From assembly GCF_036867415.1 (NCBI RefSeq), contig NZ_JBAJHU010000010.1, positions 62,001-126,000 of the forward strand: a stretch of DNA of 64,000 nucleotides, written 5' to 3'. Position numbers and translations under genes: made by a program. This DNA comes from Rossellomorea sp036867415. Its GTDB lineage: Bacteria > Bacillota > Bacilli > Bacillales > Bacillaceae_B. Every line of letters begins with the position of its first letter. Within the stretch, counting starts at the first letter, position 1. Below the pieces are notes generated by a model. It ran no database searches, was not told the origin of the DNA, and was given only the letters and a program-made list of their open reading frames with translations. Shown here one piece after another: positions 1 through 8,153 of the stretch.

Positions 1-783
1 TGTCATTTTTTCCGATAACAATCCCTTCACCGAAGGCAGGACATAATCCGGCTTCCAAGTAGCACTCCTCAGATCCTCCACGGTCGTGATCCCGCTGAGC
101 ACGAGCGCTGTTTTCATCCCGGCTTCGATGCCCATCCGTATATCGGTTTCAAGGCGGTCTCCGATCATGACACACTCTTCCGGCCGCAGCTGTAAAATCC
201 TCAATGCTGCTCTGATGGTCAGAACGGATGGCTTTCCAATCTGCACATCGATTTTTTTCCCGGCAACCGCTTCAACTGCCCCGATCATTCCTGCACAGTC
301 CGGCACATCGCCAACCTCTACTGGACATGTTTTGTCAGGATTGGTTGCAATCACCTTTGCACCGAGCTTAATCGCCTGGTATGCAAAATTCAAATGGTCG
401 TAATGAAAGTTCCTGTCCCAGGAAAGCACGACGACATCGACCTCTGATGGCGACATCCCCTCCCGGAACCCGGCAAATGCCAGCTCATCCTTGATCGGCT
501 GCTCACCAATCACATATAATGCGGCATCCGGATGGTGTCCCTGCAAGTAGTCAATTAATGTAAGTGTCGGATTTACTATATTCTCCAGGCTGGCATTGAT
601 ATTGAACCCGTTCAACTTTTCCACATAACGCTGGCGCGATTCAATGGTCTTGTTTGTCAGGAACAGCACTTTCTTCCCTTCATCAATAAGAGAGTTGATA
701 ATGGTGTCTGCTCCTTCTATCAATTGCTTACCAAGATATACAGTCCCATCCAAGTCAAAAATATACCCCTTTAAGTTTTTCAT
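1..783 (-). CDS. HAD-IIA family phosphatase (NagD/AraL-like), 3' end beyond window
   Basis: The ORF starts at an ATG at 783 behind GGAGGG and stays open to the left edge, so the C-terminus is missing. The N-terminus carries the HAD motif DLDGT (residues 10-14, nucleophile Asp10 and acid Asp12). A LTNK motif follows near residue 42, then the conserved NPD and IGKPS segments of the HAD-IIA (NagD/AraL/PNPase-like) subfamily, and the C-terminal MIGDRLETDI motif that holds the metal-binding Asp. Members dephosphorylate small phosphate esters such as sugar phosphates or glycerol phosphate; the substrate cannot be read from sequence. It shares the strand of the upstream ABC transporter/MBL operon, but 270 bp with two folded elements lie between, so co-transcription is uncertain. 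Confidence 0.85.
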   Translation of the reverse strand, partial: MKNLKGYIFDLDGTVYLGKQLIEGADTIINSLIDEGKKVLFLTNKTIESRQRYVEKLNGFNINASLENIVNPTLTLIDYLQGHHPDAALYVIGEQPIKDELAFAGFREGMSPSEVDVVVLSWDRNFHYDHLNFAYQAIKLGAKVIATNPDKTCPVEVGDVPDCAGMIGAVEAVAGKKIDVQIGKPSVLTIRAALRILQLRPEECVMIGDRLETDIRMGIEAGMKTALVLSGITTVEDLRSATWKPDYVLPSVKGLLSEKMT

Positions 784-807
784 CTGTACCCTCCATCCAA
801 TAAGAAA

Positions 808-918
808 AGCGCAAGCGCCTTGTTCAGCCCCGACAAGCGTTGGAGGGCCGACCGGTGAAGTCGTTCCTTGACTTCATTGGGCGGACCGAGACGTCTCGAG
901 GGGCTAGGCGCTGGAGCT
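808..918. repeat. Folded intergenic element of about 110 bp (REP/structured-RNA-like)
   Basis: Nested inverted repeats are visible. The outer stem pairs AGCGCCT (814-820) with AGGCGCT (906-912) and AGCCCC (826-831) with GGGGCT (900-905). An inner stem pairs TGAAGTC (856-862) with GACTTCA (870-876). It is GC-rich against its AT-rich surroundings. From memory, similar GCGCAAGCGCCTTG-type sequences are scattered in Bacillaceae genomes; I cannot verify this, and no second copy occurs in the window. Confidence 0.5.
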
Positions 919-964
919 GGCCAATTCTCAAATTTAAGTTATATTTTATTACCACAATAAAAAA

Positions 965-1024
965 ATTCCCTGAGCATGACGATGTCTCCAATTTAATAAT
1001 TGGATGCCGTCATACCCAAGGAAT
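965..1024. other. Long interrupted hairpin downstream of the MBL gene
   Basis: Three nested arms pair: ATTCC (965-969) with GGAAT (1020-1024), ATGACG with CGTCAT, and CCAAT with ATTGG around an AT loop. The hairpin lies just past the stop of the MBL hydrolase gene on the minus strand and may end that operon, although the run of T residues on the left is poor (TTTTTTTATTG further on). A structured RNA is the alternative. Confidence 0.4.
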
Positions 1025-1054
1025 CTCCTGATCTTTATCCTTGTCTCTCTTCAT

Positions 1055-1795
1055 TTATATTCGCCTGGTCATCAGATCTTCGCCAATGATGACCTTCGAA
1101 ATGCCAATCTTTTCTGCCTCTTCTTCATACGGTTCGTTGTCAGATAAGTGGACGAGAACGATCTCATCGATTTTATCCATGTCATACTTCTCTGCCACTT
1201 CAATAAGACTGCTGTGGTTGCCCGCAATTTTACTGGCTGAAGTCGCTTCATGGATTAACATATCTATATGGTCATACCTTCCGATTCGTTCGTTTATCTC
1301 CGTATCCCCTGAATAAACGACGATTCGCCCGGCACATCGAACTTCCAGCCCGGCAGTCGGAACAGAATGAAGTGCCTTAAAGCAGGAAAATGTCATTCCC
1401 CCGCCGTTCAGCAGCTCCTCTTCCCGGTCACCATCAAATGTTTCGATCTCAATGGCAAACGCGATCGGCCATTTGTCAGCTTCCATCGTCGCCAGCCATT
1501 CCTGGAGCTTTTTCTCATTGCGATAATCGCAGAAAATACTTAAAGGCTTTTTCCTGTCTTCCAGCCACATCCCCCACAGCAGGGAAGGCAGCCCGTAAAT
1601 ATGATCAATATGAAAATGGGTGAAGATCACCGCATCGAGTTCACACAGATCCACCTGCAGCTGCTTCAGCTTCCTGCAGGGATTTCCGCTGACATCGACC
1701 AGCACACGATACCCATCTTTGCAAAAGCAGATTGACGTATTGTCGCGTTCGGAACCGGGGTACGCACTTCCTGTTCCTAGAAAATGAATGTCCAT
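1055..1795 (-). CDS. MBL-fold metallo-hydrolase (RNase Z/phosphodiesterase-like)
   Basis: This 246-aa protein has the metallo-beta-lactamase signature HFHIDH (His60, His62, Asp64, His65) and downstream YSGDTE, HEAT and VHLSD segments that supply the remaining metal ligands in RNase Z-type and PhnP-type enzymes. Start is ATG at 1795 behind AGGTGGTGG. It lies 12 bp after the stop of an ABC permease and is almost certainly the last gene of that operon. Family members hydrolyse phosphodiesters, so it may process the imported substrate (inference). It lacks the exosite arm expected of a full tRNase Z, so tRNA processing is less likely. Confidence 0.85.
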   Translation of the reverse strand: MDIHFLGTGSAYPGSERDNTSICFCKDGYRVLVDVSGNPCRKLKQLQVDLCELDAVIFTHFHIDHIYGLPSLLWGMWLEDRKKPLSIFCDYRNEKKLQEWLATMEADKWPIAFAIEIETFDGDREEELLNGGGMTFSCFKALHSVPTAGLEVRCAGRIVVYSGDTEINERIGRYDHIDMLIHEATSASKIAGNHSSLIEVAEKYDMDKIDEIVLVHLSDNEPYEEEAEKIGISKVIIGEDLMTRRI

Positions 1796-1807
1796 CTATA
1801 CCACCAC

Positions 1808-2617
1808 CTATTTGATTCCTGAGTGCATGAAGCTAGATACGAATTGTTTTTGAAAAAGGAAGAAAGCGATCACCAGAGGCATGATGACCATGACCGTCCC
1901 TGCAGCAACCATCCCCCACTGCGCTCCCGTTTCATAGGATTGTGCAAACAGGGCAAGTCCGACAGTCAGCGGACGGGACTCGACAGAATCCGTGATGATC
2001 AGCGGCCACATGAAGTTACTCCAGTGGTGACTGACCGAAACCAGGGCAAAGGCGATATAGGTCGGTTTCGCCGATGGGATGTAGACATGCCACAGTGTCT
2101 GATACCATTTACAGCCGTCCATTCTCGACGCTTCATCAAGATCAAACGGGACTTGTTTGAACGTCTGGCGCATCAGGAAGACCCCGAACGCCGATGCCCA
2201 ATACGGCATCATGACAGCAAGCTTTGTATTGACGAGCCCAAGCTGACTGATCACCTGGTAGTTTGGGAACAACAGGATTTCCGGTTGAATCATCAACTGA
2301 AGCAGGAACAGGATGAACAGGACATTTTTCCCTTTGAAATTCACCCGTGCAAAGGCATAAGCAGCAAGCGTGACCGTGACCAGCTGGACAATCAACACCC
2401 CAAAAACGATGACGAACGTATTGAAGTAATACTGCAAAAATGGTGCAGTCTTCCACGCGTTGACATAGTTTTCAACTGTCGGGTTCGACACCCAGAACGG
2501 AAAGCCCCCATTGATCACTTGATTCCCAGGAGAGAAAGACGTGATGACGACCCACAGGAGGGGGATGAATGAAATGATCCCTAAAACAATAATAATGCCA
2601 TAGTTTAATTTTTTCAT
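1808..2617 (-). CDS. Carbohydrate-type ABC transporter permease (MalG/UgpE family)
   Basis: A 269-aa inner-membrane permease. The reading frame extends further upstream, but the start is placed at the ATG at 2617 because AAGGAGGGG precedes it by a normal distance and the first helix begins at residue 6. The conserved EAA-loop region (DEASRMDGCKWYQTLWHVYI) near residue 165, which contacts the ATPase, is clear. It follows the partner permease by 13 bp. No ATPase gene is nearby; Bacillus importers of this class commonly borrow a shared MsmX/UgpC-type ATPase. Confidence 0.9.
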   Translation of the reverse strand: MKKLNYGIIIVLGIISFIPLLWVVITSFSPGNQVINGGFPFWVSNPTVENYVNAWKTAPFLQYYFNTFVIVFGVLIVQLVTVTLAAYAFARVNFKGKNVLFILFLLQLMIQPEILLFPNYQVISQLGLVNTKLAVMMPYWASAFGVFLMRQTFKQVPFDLDEASRMDGCKWYQTLWHVYIPSAKPTYIAFALVSVSHHWSNFMWPLIITDSVESRPLTVGLALFAQSYETGAQWGMVAAGTVMVIMPLVIAFFLFQKQFVSSFMHSGIK

Positions 2618-2630
2618 TGATTTCCCCTCC

Positions 2631-3521
2631 TTAATAATGGATTTTCTTATCAAGATATAAATAGTTGAATGCGGTGATACCAAGCATGATGACAATTAGA
2701 ATCACGGTCAGAACCGCAGCTTTCCCAAGATCCCAGTTCGTAAATGCCGCTTCATAGATATGGTAGAGTAATAGATTGCTGGCATTATCCGGGCCACCTT
2801 TGGTCATTATGTACAGGTGGTCGACGTTTTTGAATGAATTCGTAATCGCCACAATCATGACAAACAAAGTCGTCGGCATCAGCAGTGGAAATGTGATATG
2901 ACGGAACATCTGGAACGGTTTCGCTCCCTCCATCTCAGCAGCTTCATACACGTCTCTAGGCAAATTCTGCAAACCTGCCAGATAGAAGATCATGAAAAAA
3001 CCGGCATCCTTCCATATAATCATGACAATCATTGCAATCATGACGGTGCTCGGATTCCCCAGCCAGTTATGATCACCGGTTCCGAACGTTTGAAGGAAAT
3101 TATCGAGCAATCCATACTGAGGGGTGTAGATAAAAAGCCATATATTCGCCACCGCAATCAGCGGAACGATCGTCGGATAGAAAAATGACGTTCGAAGCAA
3201 AGAGCTTCCGGCCATTTTTTTATTCAACCAGATCGCGAGATACATCGCCAGGAACAAACTAGTTGGTACCGTACCGATCATGAAAAGAATGTTATTCAAG
3301 ATGACCTTCCTGAAAATCTCATCCTCCAAAACGCCTCTATACTGTTCAAGTCCGGAAAACTGCAATCTGGTCATCGGGCCGCTGTAGAAGCTTAACTGGA
3401 TTGATTTGAGCGTCGGGTAAAACGTAAACAGTGTTAAAAAAATGAAAGAAGGAAACAGCAGCCCATAGGCGAACAGATTATTCCTCGCCCCGGAACTGAG
3501 TTTTCGTTGCTTGGTCGTCAT
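2631..3521 (-). CDS. Carbohydrate-type ABC transporter permease (MalF/UgpA family)
   Basis: A 296-aa polytopic permease with about six hydrophobic segments and the EAA-loop (YEAAEMEGAKPFQMFRHITF) around residue 190. Start ATG at 3521 has AAAGGTGGG upstream. It sits between the binding protein (92 bp upstream) and the second permease (13 bp downstream), forming the heterodimeric pore. Similarity to UgpA/MalF-type permeases is a family-level call; the substrate is not determined by the permease. Confidence 0.9.
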   Translation of the reverse strand: MTTKQRKLSSGARNNLFAYGLLFPSFIFLTLFTFYPTLKSIQLSFYSGPMTRLQFSGLEQYRGVLEDEIFRKVILNNILFMIGTVPTSLFLAMYLAIWLNKKMAGSSLLRTSFFYPTIVPLIAVANIWLFIYTPQYGLLDNFLQTFGTGDHNWLGNPSTVMIAMIVMIIWKDAGFFMIFYLAGLQNLPRDVYEAAEMEGAKPFQMFRHITFPLLMPTTLFVMIVAITNSFKNVDHLYIMTKGGPDNASNLLLYHIYEAAFTNWDLGKAAVLTVILIVIMLGITAFNYLYLDKKIHY

Positions 3522-3613
3522 CTAACAGTCCCACCTTTCTGGGAAAAAGGAGCCCAAGTCAGCACAATATCCACTCCGAGCTCCACTTCTTCCAGTCTAT
3601 TTATGCTGCCTGC

Positions 3614-4888
3614 TTACTGAAAAGGCTCCAGCACTTTTTCTGCTTTCTCCTGGGCATCATCCAACCCTTCATCAACAGGGCTCTGACCTGTTAAGATTGA
3701 TTGAATATGGTCATTAAAGATTTTCTGCACCTCGCCGTTCTGGTACGTGGCCAATTCACTGTCTGCATATTCCAATTGCTCGCGTGCTACAAGTGCAGGA
3801 GGGAACTCCTCCACATACTTCTTCAACAAGTCAGTCTCATAAGCAGATTCGGTGGTGGCAACATATCCTGTATCAATCGACCACTGTGCCACACGCTCAG
3901 GTTCTGTAAGGAATTTCATGAACTTAACGGCAGCTTCCTTATTCGCTTCTGGAAGATCCTTGAACAAGTAGATATTTCCGCCTCCAGTAGGTGAACCATA
4001 CTGATTATTGGCAGGCAGGAAGGAGACACCGAACTCAAAGTCCGCATTATTCTTCACATTCGTCAGGTTACCCGTCGTATGATACATCATTGCCGTCTTA
4101 CCACTAAGGAAGTCAGAAGGAACGGTTGCCCATTCAATGACCCCTTCCGGCATGATTTTATGCTCATTCCCAAGAGACAACCAGAACTCCATGGCGTCTT
4201 TTGCGTATGGTGCATTGAAATACACTTCTTTCCCGTCTTGAGACATGATGTTCTCTTCAGTCTGAAGTGCTAAAGCCTGGAACATCCAGTACTGATAACC
4301 TGTACTCGGTATTTCAAGTCCCCACTGATCCTTGCCGCCGTTTATCGTCAGCTTCTTGCCGTAATCCACCAGCTGTTCCCAGTTTTCAGGCGGTGCTTCA
4401 GGATCCAATCCAGCTTCTTTGAACGCGTCCTTATTATAATAAAGGACGATCGTACTGCGCTGGAAAGGCAGGCTGTATACCTTATCACCCACGGAAGAGT
4501 TCGCCATGAAACCATCATAGAAATCATCCATATACTCTTCTTCGAACATCGGAGTCAATTCCTCGATCAGGTCGTTCTCAAGCAATGTAAATAAATCAAT
4601 CGAGAATAACACCGCAAGCTCAGGCGCATTACCCGCCTGTGACGATGCCATCACCTGCGTCATCGTCTCAGCGTAACTTCCCCCGTATTTCGCATTCACC
4701 TTGATGTCGGGATTTTCTTCCTCAAAATCAGCAACAATCCCATCCACGATCTTTGCCACATCACCGCCGACCGCAACCGGAAACCAGAAATCAATTTCAG
4801 TCTTTTCATCCCCTCCGGTTTCACTGCTGCTGCATCCGACAAGGACAACCATCAACACTAAAACGAATGATAAAACCTTGGTCTTCAT
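3614..4888 (-). CDS. ABC transporter substrate-binding lipoprotein (UgpB-like)
   Basis: A 424-aa extracytoplasmic solute-binding protein. The true start is the internal ATG at 4888 (GGGGAGGAAATGGC upstream), which leaves a type II signal with lipobox LVGC at about residues 17-20. The mature part has the cluster-1 binding fold: DFWFPVAVGG, then a KYGGSYAET..GNAPELAV stretch that resembles the equivalent part of UgpB, the glycerol-3-phosphate/glycerophosphodiester receptor. The likely ligand is therefore a sugar or glycerophosphate derivative, unresolved. It heads an operon with two permeases and an MBL hydrolase. An inverted repeat at 5006-5025 is a candidate operator. Confidence 0.9.
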   Translation of the reverse strand: MKTKVLSFVLVLMVVLVGCSSSETGGDEKTEIDFWFPVAVGGDVAKIVDGIVADFEEENPDIKVNAKYGGSYAETMTQVMASSQAGNAPELAVLFSIDLFTLLENDLIEELTPMFEEEYMDDFYDGFMANSSVGDKVYSLPFQRSTIVLYYNKDAFKEAGLDPEAPPENWEQLVDYGKKLTINGGKDQWGLEIPSTGYQYWMFQALALQTEENIMSQDGKEVYFNAPYAKDAMEFWLSLGNEHKIMPEGVIEWATVPSDFLSGKTAMMYHTTGNLTNVKNNADFEFGVSFLPANNQYGSPTGGGNIYLFKDLPEANKEAAVKFMKFLTEPERVAQWSIDTGYVATTESAYETDLLKKYVEEFPPALVAREQLEYADSELATYQNGEVQKIFNDHIQSILTGQSPVDEGLDDAQEKAEKVLEPFQ

Positions 4889-5005
4889 GCCATTTCCTCC
4901 CCTTTGTTTCACATTTTCTTCATAAAAAAACCCATGAACAACAAACTGCACCACAAAAAGTGTCATGCAATTCATTGGTCACAGGGATTCTCCTCATCTC
5001 TACCC

Positions 5006-5025
5006 TTAGACAACTACCTGTCTAA
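5006..5025. promoter_or_regulatory. Inverted repeat, candidate operator of the ABC operon
   Basis: A perfect 7-bp inverted repeat, TTAGACA-N6-TGTCTAA, lies about 120 bp before the binding-protein start, right after a TATAGT -10-like hexamer on the minus strand. The position suits a repressor site of GntR or LacI size. No regulator gene is adjacent. The rest of 4889-5192 is AT-rich and holds nothing else that I can support. Confidence 0.45.
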
Positions 5026-5192
5026 ACTATATGTCTGATTATTCATAATAATACAATAAATACTAATGCTTGGCAATGAAATTTCTGGATTTTTATATAT
5101 AGTTTACAATATTTTTACTATGAATTCTTCAGTCAACTTTATGCTAACATAGCAATACTAGTAATATCGCAGCTTTAACGGGGGTATGTAAC

Positions 5193-5585
5193 TTGGTCAA
5201 AAAGAAAAAATGCAAAAGTAAAAAGAAAGAATGTTGGGGATTGCCCAAGGAAGAGCGGAAGGAGCTTGGACGTACCTGGGCCCGGGAGTTTACGGAAGAA
5301 GGAAATATCATTAGAGCATATTCAAAGAAGTTCGGACTCAATCTAAAAAACTCCATGAAGGAACTTAGGAGGATTGGATTCAAAATAAGCAATCAGGACA
5401 AAGAGGAAATCAAGCGAATCCTAGAAAAACAGGCAGAACAAAAGAAAAAGAGGAAAAAGAAAGCACTAAAACTGGAGGAATCCTGTTATTCTGATGAAAA
5501 CTTTGCTTTCATCGCTGGTTATACAGAAGGCGGGTTACCTTTTGGCATTACCCATGAGGAAATGGAGGAGATTGAGAAAGAATAG
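5193..5585 (+). CDS. Lysine-rich small protein of unknown function
   Basis: A 130-aa protein with a TTG start behind GGGGG. The first 15 residues and residues 75-95 are almost pure Lys/Glu/Arg (KKKRKKKALK), which suggests nucleic-acid binding or an extended coiled coil. The C-terminal 40 residues carry FAFIAGYTEGGLPFGITHEE, a compact hydrophobic patch ending in acidic residues. I do not recognise a named family. A degenerate second copy of the C-terminal part lies at 7609-7749, beyond the SWIM gene, which shows that the sequence was once translated and duplicated. Confidence 0.65.
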   Translation: MVKKKKCKSKKKECWGLPKEERKELGRTWAREFTEEGNIIRAYSKKFGLNLKNSMKELRRIGFKISNQDKEEIKRILEKQAEQKKKRKKKALKLEESCYSDENFAFIAGYTEGGLPFGITHEEMEEIEKE

Positions 5586-5593
5586 CGGCAGAA

Positions 5594-5639
5594 AAGGGAT
5601 ATTCCAATAAACAATGACGGGTATCCCTTGTCACCACTT
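5594..5639 (+). terminator. Hairpin after the lysine-rich gene
   Basis: AAGGGATA pairs with TATCCCTT across a 30-nt loop, starting 8 bp after the stop codon. The T-run is weak. The downstream remnant gene ends in a hairpin with a similar GATACCC/GGGTATC stem, which supports a common origin of the two 3' ends. Confidence 0.45.
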
Positions 5640-5695
5640 ACAGCTTACAACATTTAATCAGAAGTATTGATCATGCCACACATGCTGCCGCGGGT

Positions 5696-7357
5696 TTATT
5701 TTATCTTCCCTAATTCGTCCAGAAATGCCGGTCTCCTTTTGTATAATTCCATTAGCTCATCGATCAACTCTACTTGCTTCGGTTTGCCTGCAATTCTCTT
5801 ATAGTTAATTAATATATGACAAACCGTTTGGTAAGCTTTCCGATTGGAAGAAGAACTTGCAGCAGCTTGGATATAACCGCGATAGATTTCCTCGACCCCT
5901 TCTTTATCATGATCAAACAGTTTATGGGCGTATTCTTCAATATAAATGGGGTTGCTTCTAACAAACAACAATAACTCTTCCACATCGTTTTCTTCATCTA
6001 TCAACTTAAGGAACATACTTCCCGCTTGCCAGCTTTTGGCATCCTTTAATTCTTGTTTTAAGTTTGTGTAGAAATTCTCTTTATTTTCCGAGGATAATCC
6101 TTTTAATTCTTCGTAATATGAAAAATCCCCTTGAAACAAAAACTCCTTTGCCAACAAATACTGTTCTTCCCTTAATGAAAGGTTCTTATAGGCTAGGTAT
6201 CGGAACTTTTTCCATTTCGATATTAATCCCGGATACTGTTGATCCTTCGCTTCTCCTTCTTGAGCAAACTCAATGACCTTTTGATCGTTTTTCTCCAGCA
6301 GCAACTTATTCAATAATTGCTCTCTAAAATTTGTATAATGCAAATGCTCATAAATAAACTCCTCGGCTTCTTCTTCTGTTCCATATTTCTTTGTCAACTC
6401 AAGCAATAATTGCAGCATGCTTTCACTCTCATAATGTGAATACCGATCACTTGATCTTTCATCCAGCATCGATTCAATTTTGTCAATCAGCCGTTTCCTC
6501 AGCTTTATATCATCCACAAGTTCACAACAGATACTCAACAATTCAATTTTGTAATCGCTCCACCCATCTAGAACCTCGTTTTCAACCTGATTTAATAGCC
6601 TTTCAAAGATTTCTGCCTGTAGAGGGTCTGTACTGTCAACACCACTAGTTATCTCTTCGATTAATTCCAGAGTTTCGTCAACCAGGGAGCCGATATCTCC
6701 GCCAGAATCATCTGCATATTGGAATGCACCAATTGCTTCCTCAAATAAAAGAACTGCGATATCCAGGGACTGAAGTACACCTTCAGTTTGTCGCGCCTTT
6801 TCGGCTACCTCTTCCAGTTCTCTGACAAAGTTCCTAGTAAGGCGATACTGGATAAAACCTTCCCTGCCTTTATATATTCTGATGATAGAATTTATTAATC
6901 TACGGCAACCTTCAAACTCCTGCTGATTGCCCCTTTTTGAGAATTTAACCATAAGTCTATTTTTCAAAATTGTGTCATCCTTCGTTAGGTTTACGATAAT
7001 ATCAATCAATTCTTTTTTAGAAAGACTGTCTAAAACCATATGTATGGTCGAATGCTCTTCCTTTTCACCTCCATCACCAAAATCACCCTTTAACATCGCC
7101 AATATTCTAAAGTATGCAGCAACCTCATGCTTACATACCGGTCCAAAATCGTATGGACAATCACACTGGGAATGCAGAATATGACCGTCAGCTGCCGTCT
7201 CAACCAGCACTTCGTAATCCTCGCTTCCCTCCACTTGAAAAAGAAACGTGTTTTCACTCTGTTTAGACGCCTTCGTGACATTGCCATCAATGTAATAGCA
7301 ATATCCCCTGTCTAGAATCGTTTTATCTACATGATTCTCAAAACCATGAATATTCAT
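5696..7357 (-). CDS. SWIM zinc-finger domain protein
   Basis: A 553-aa protein. The start is the ATG at 7357 with AAAGGTGG; the frame extends 11 codons further but without a ribosome site. The N-terminus carries a SWIM zinc finger, CxCx7CxH (Cys65, Cys67, Cys75, His77), a DNA- or protein-binding module. The remainder is long, charged and helical, with Glu-rich repeats resembling TPR-like solenoids (many LLxELxxKYG-type segments). Bacterial SWIM proteins of this architecture often sit next to SNF2 helicases, but no such partner is present here. Function unknown. Confidence 0.8.
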   Translation of the reverse strand: MNIHGFENHVDKTILDRGYCYYIDGNVTKASKQSENTFLFQVEGSEDYEVLVETAADGHILHSQCDCPYDFGPVCKHEVAAYFRILAMLKGDFGDGGEKEEHSTIHMVLDSLSKKELIDIIVNLTKDDTILKNRLMVKFSKRGNQQEFEGCRRLINSIIRIYKGREGFIQYRLTRNFVRELEEVAEKARQTEGVLQSLDIAVLLFEEAIGAFQYADDSGGDIGSLVDETLELIEEITSGVDSTDPLQAEIFERLLNQVENEVLDGWSDYKIELLSICCELVDDIKLRKRLIDKIESMLDERSSDRYSHYESESMLQLLLELTKKYGTEEEAEEFIYEHLHYTNFREQLLNKLLLEKNDQKVIEFAQEGEAKDQQYPGLISKWKKFRYLAYKNLSLREEQYLLAKEFLFQGDFSYYEELKGLSSENKENFYTNLKQELKDAKSWQAGSMFLKLIDEENDVEELLLFVRSNPIYIEEYAHKLFDHDKEGVEEIYRGYIQAAASSSSNRKAYQTVCHILINYKRIAGKPKQVELIDELMELYKRRPAFLDELGKIK

Positions 7358-7608
7358 CTCAGGTCCACCTTTCTTTATTTCCCACAGCACTTTATATGTC
7401 GAACCACTTCTACATGGACAAGGATCATTCCTCCCAATGGAGGGCGCATTTCTTACAGGCTAAGGTTTTTTTGTACACTTTGGATCATCCTGCTTTATTC
7501 ATATCTCCATTCTAGTTACACATGAAATGCTACCAAATCCTTAATACTCATTAAAAGCGATCTTTGAAACACTGAATAATAAATTTCTGAGCATTACAAA
7601 AGAGATAG

Positions 7609-7749
7609 CAGGCTCGTGAACTGGAGGATTCCTTCGATTCAAATGATACTTTTGCATTCATAGCTGGATATACGGAAGGCAGGATCCCATTCGGAATTAC
7701 CCACGAGGAAAGGGAGGAAATGGAGGAGATTGAAAAGAAGGATAAATAG
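7609..7749 (+). pseudogene. C-terminal remnant of a lysine-rich protein paralogue
   Basis: Translated in frame, this stretch gives FAFIAGYTEGRIPFGITHEE preceded by LEDSFDSNDT and followed by an acidic tail ending at TAG. It matches the C-terminal 40 residues of the protein at 5193-5585 nearly residue for residue. A TAG lies in frame at 7606-7608, and there is no start codon or ribosome site, so only the 3' portion survives. It is followed by its own terminator. Confidence 0.8.
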
Positions 7750-7758
7750 ACAGAAAAA

Positions 7759-7793
7759 GATACCCCTTAATAGTATAGCGGGTATCCTTTTCT
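7759..7793 (+). terminator. Terminator after the remnant gene
   Basis: GATACCC (7759-7765) pairs with GGGTATC (7780-7786) and is followed by CTTTTCTT. Confidence 0.6.
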
Positions 7794-7815
7794 TGGTATT
7801 AACTTTACGTTCAGC

Positions 7816-8151
7816 TCAATGGGTGTACTTAGTCTCACCAGTTGCGTTTTCCCGGCGAAATATCTCTTTCCCCTCTTCTCTGACATGCCGCACTAATTCT
7901 TCATTGTTAATTTTTTCAAATTGAAGAACATCAAAAAAGTAAGGCAATGGAAGTTTTTCATTAAGTAAATTATCAAGACTATATAATGTTTTACCCGTAA
8001 TGTCTTTTCCGTAAATCACTAAATCTACGTCCGAACCCTTTTTGTAATTCCCCATAGCACGGCTTCCAAATATAACAGCCTTTTCAATTTCGCTGAATCC
8101 TTTAATGCCATCCAAAATATGTTCGAGATCTTTTTCCGTCAGTCCAAACAT
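7816..8151 (-). CDS. MNT-type nucleotidyltransferase antitoxin
   Basis: A 111-aa minimal nucleotidyltransferase with the catalytic signature GSRAMGNYKKGSDVDL (residues 29-44; metal-binding Asp41 and Asp43). It begins 2 bp after the upstream HEPN-like gene stops, so the two are translationally coupled. In type VII toxin-antitoxin pairs (HepT/MntA, also HI0073/HI0074) the MNT enzyme adds AMP to the HEPN partner and silences it. The gene order toxin-then-antitoxin fits many such pairs. Confidence 0.85.
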   Translation of the reverse strand: MFGLTEKDLEHILDGIKGFSEIEKAVIFGSRAMGNYKKGSDVDLVIYGKDITGKTLYSLDNLLNEKLPLPYFFDVLQFEKINNEELVRHVREEGKEIFRRENATGETKYTH

Positions 8152-8153
8152 GT

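Noticed and set aside
1823..2572. 249-codon plus-strand open frame opposite the permease gene
   Set aside because: Fully antisense to a well-supported ABC permease, very rich in His/Asp/Arg, no ribosome site and no family resemblance.
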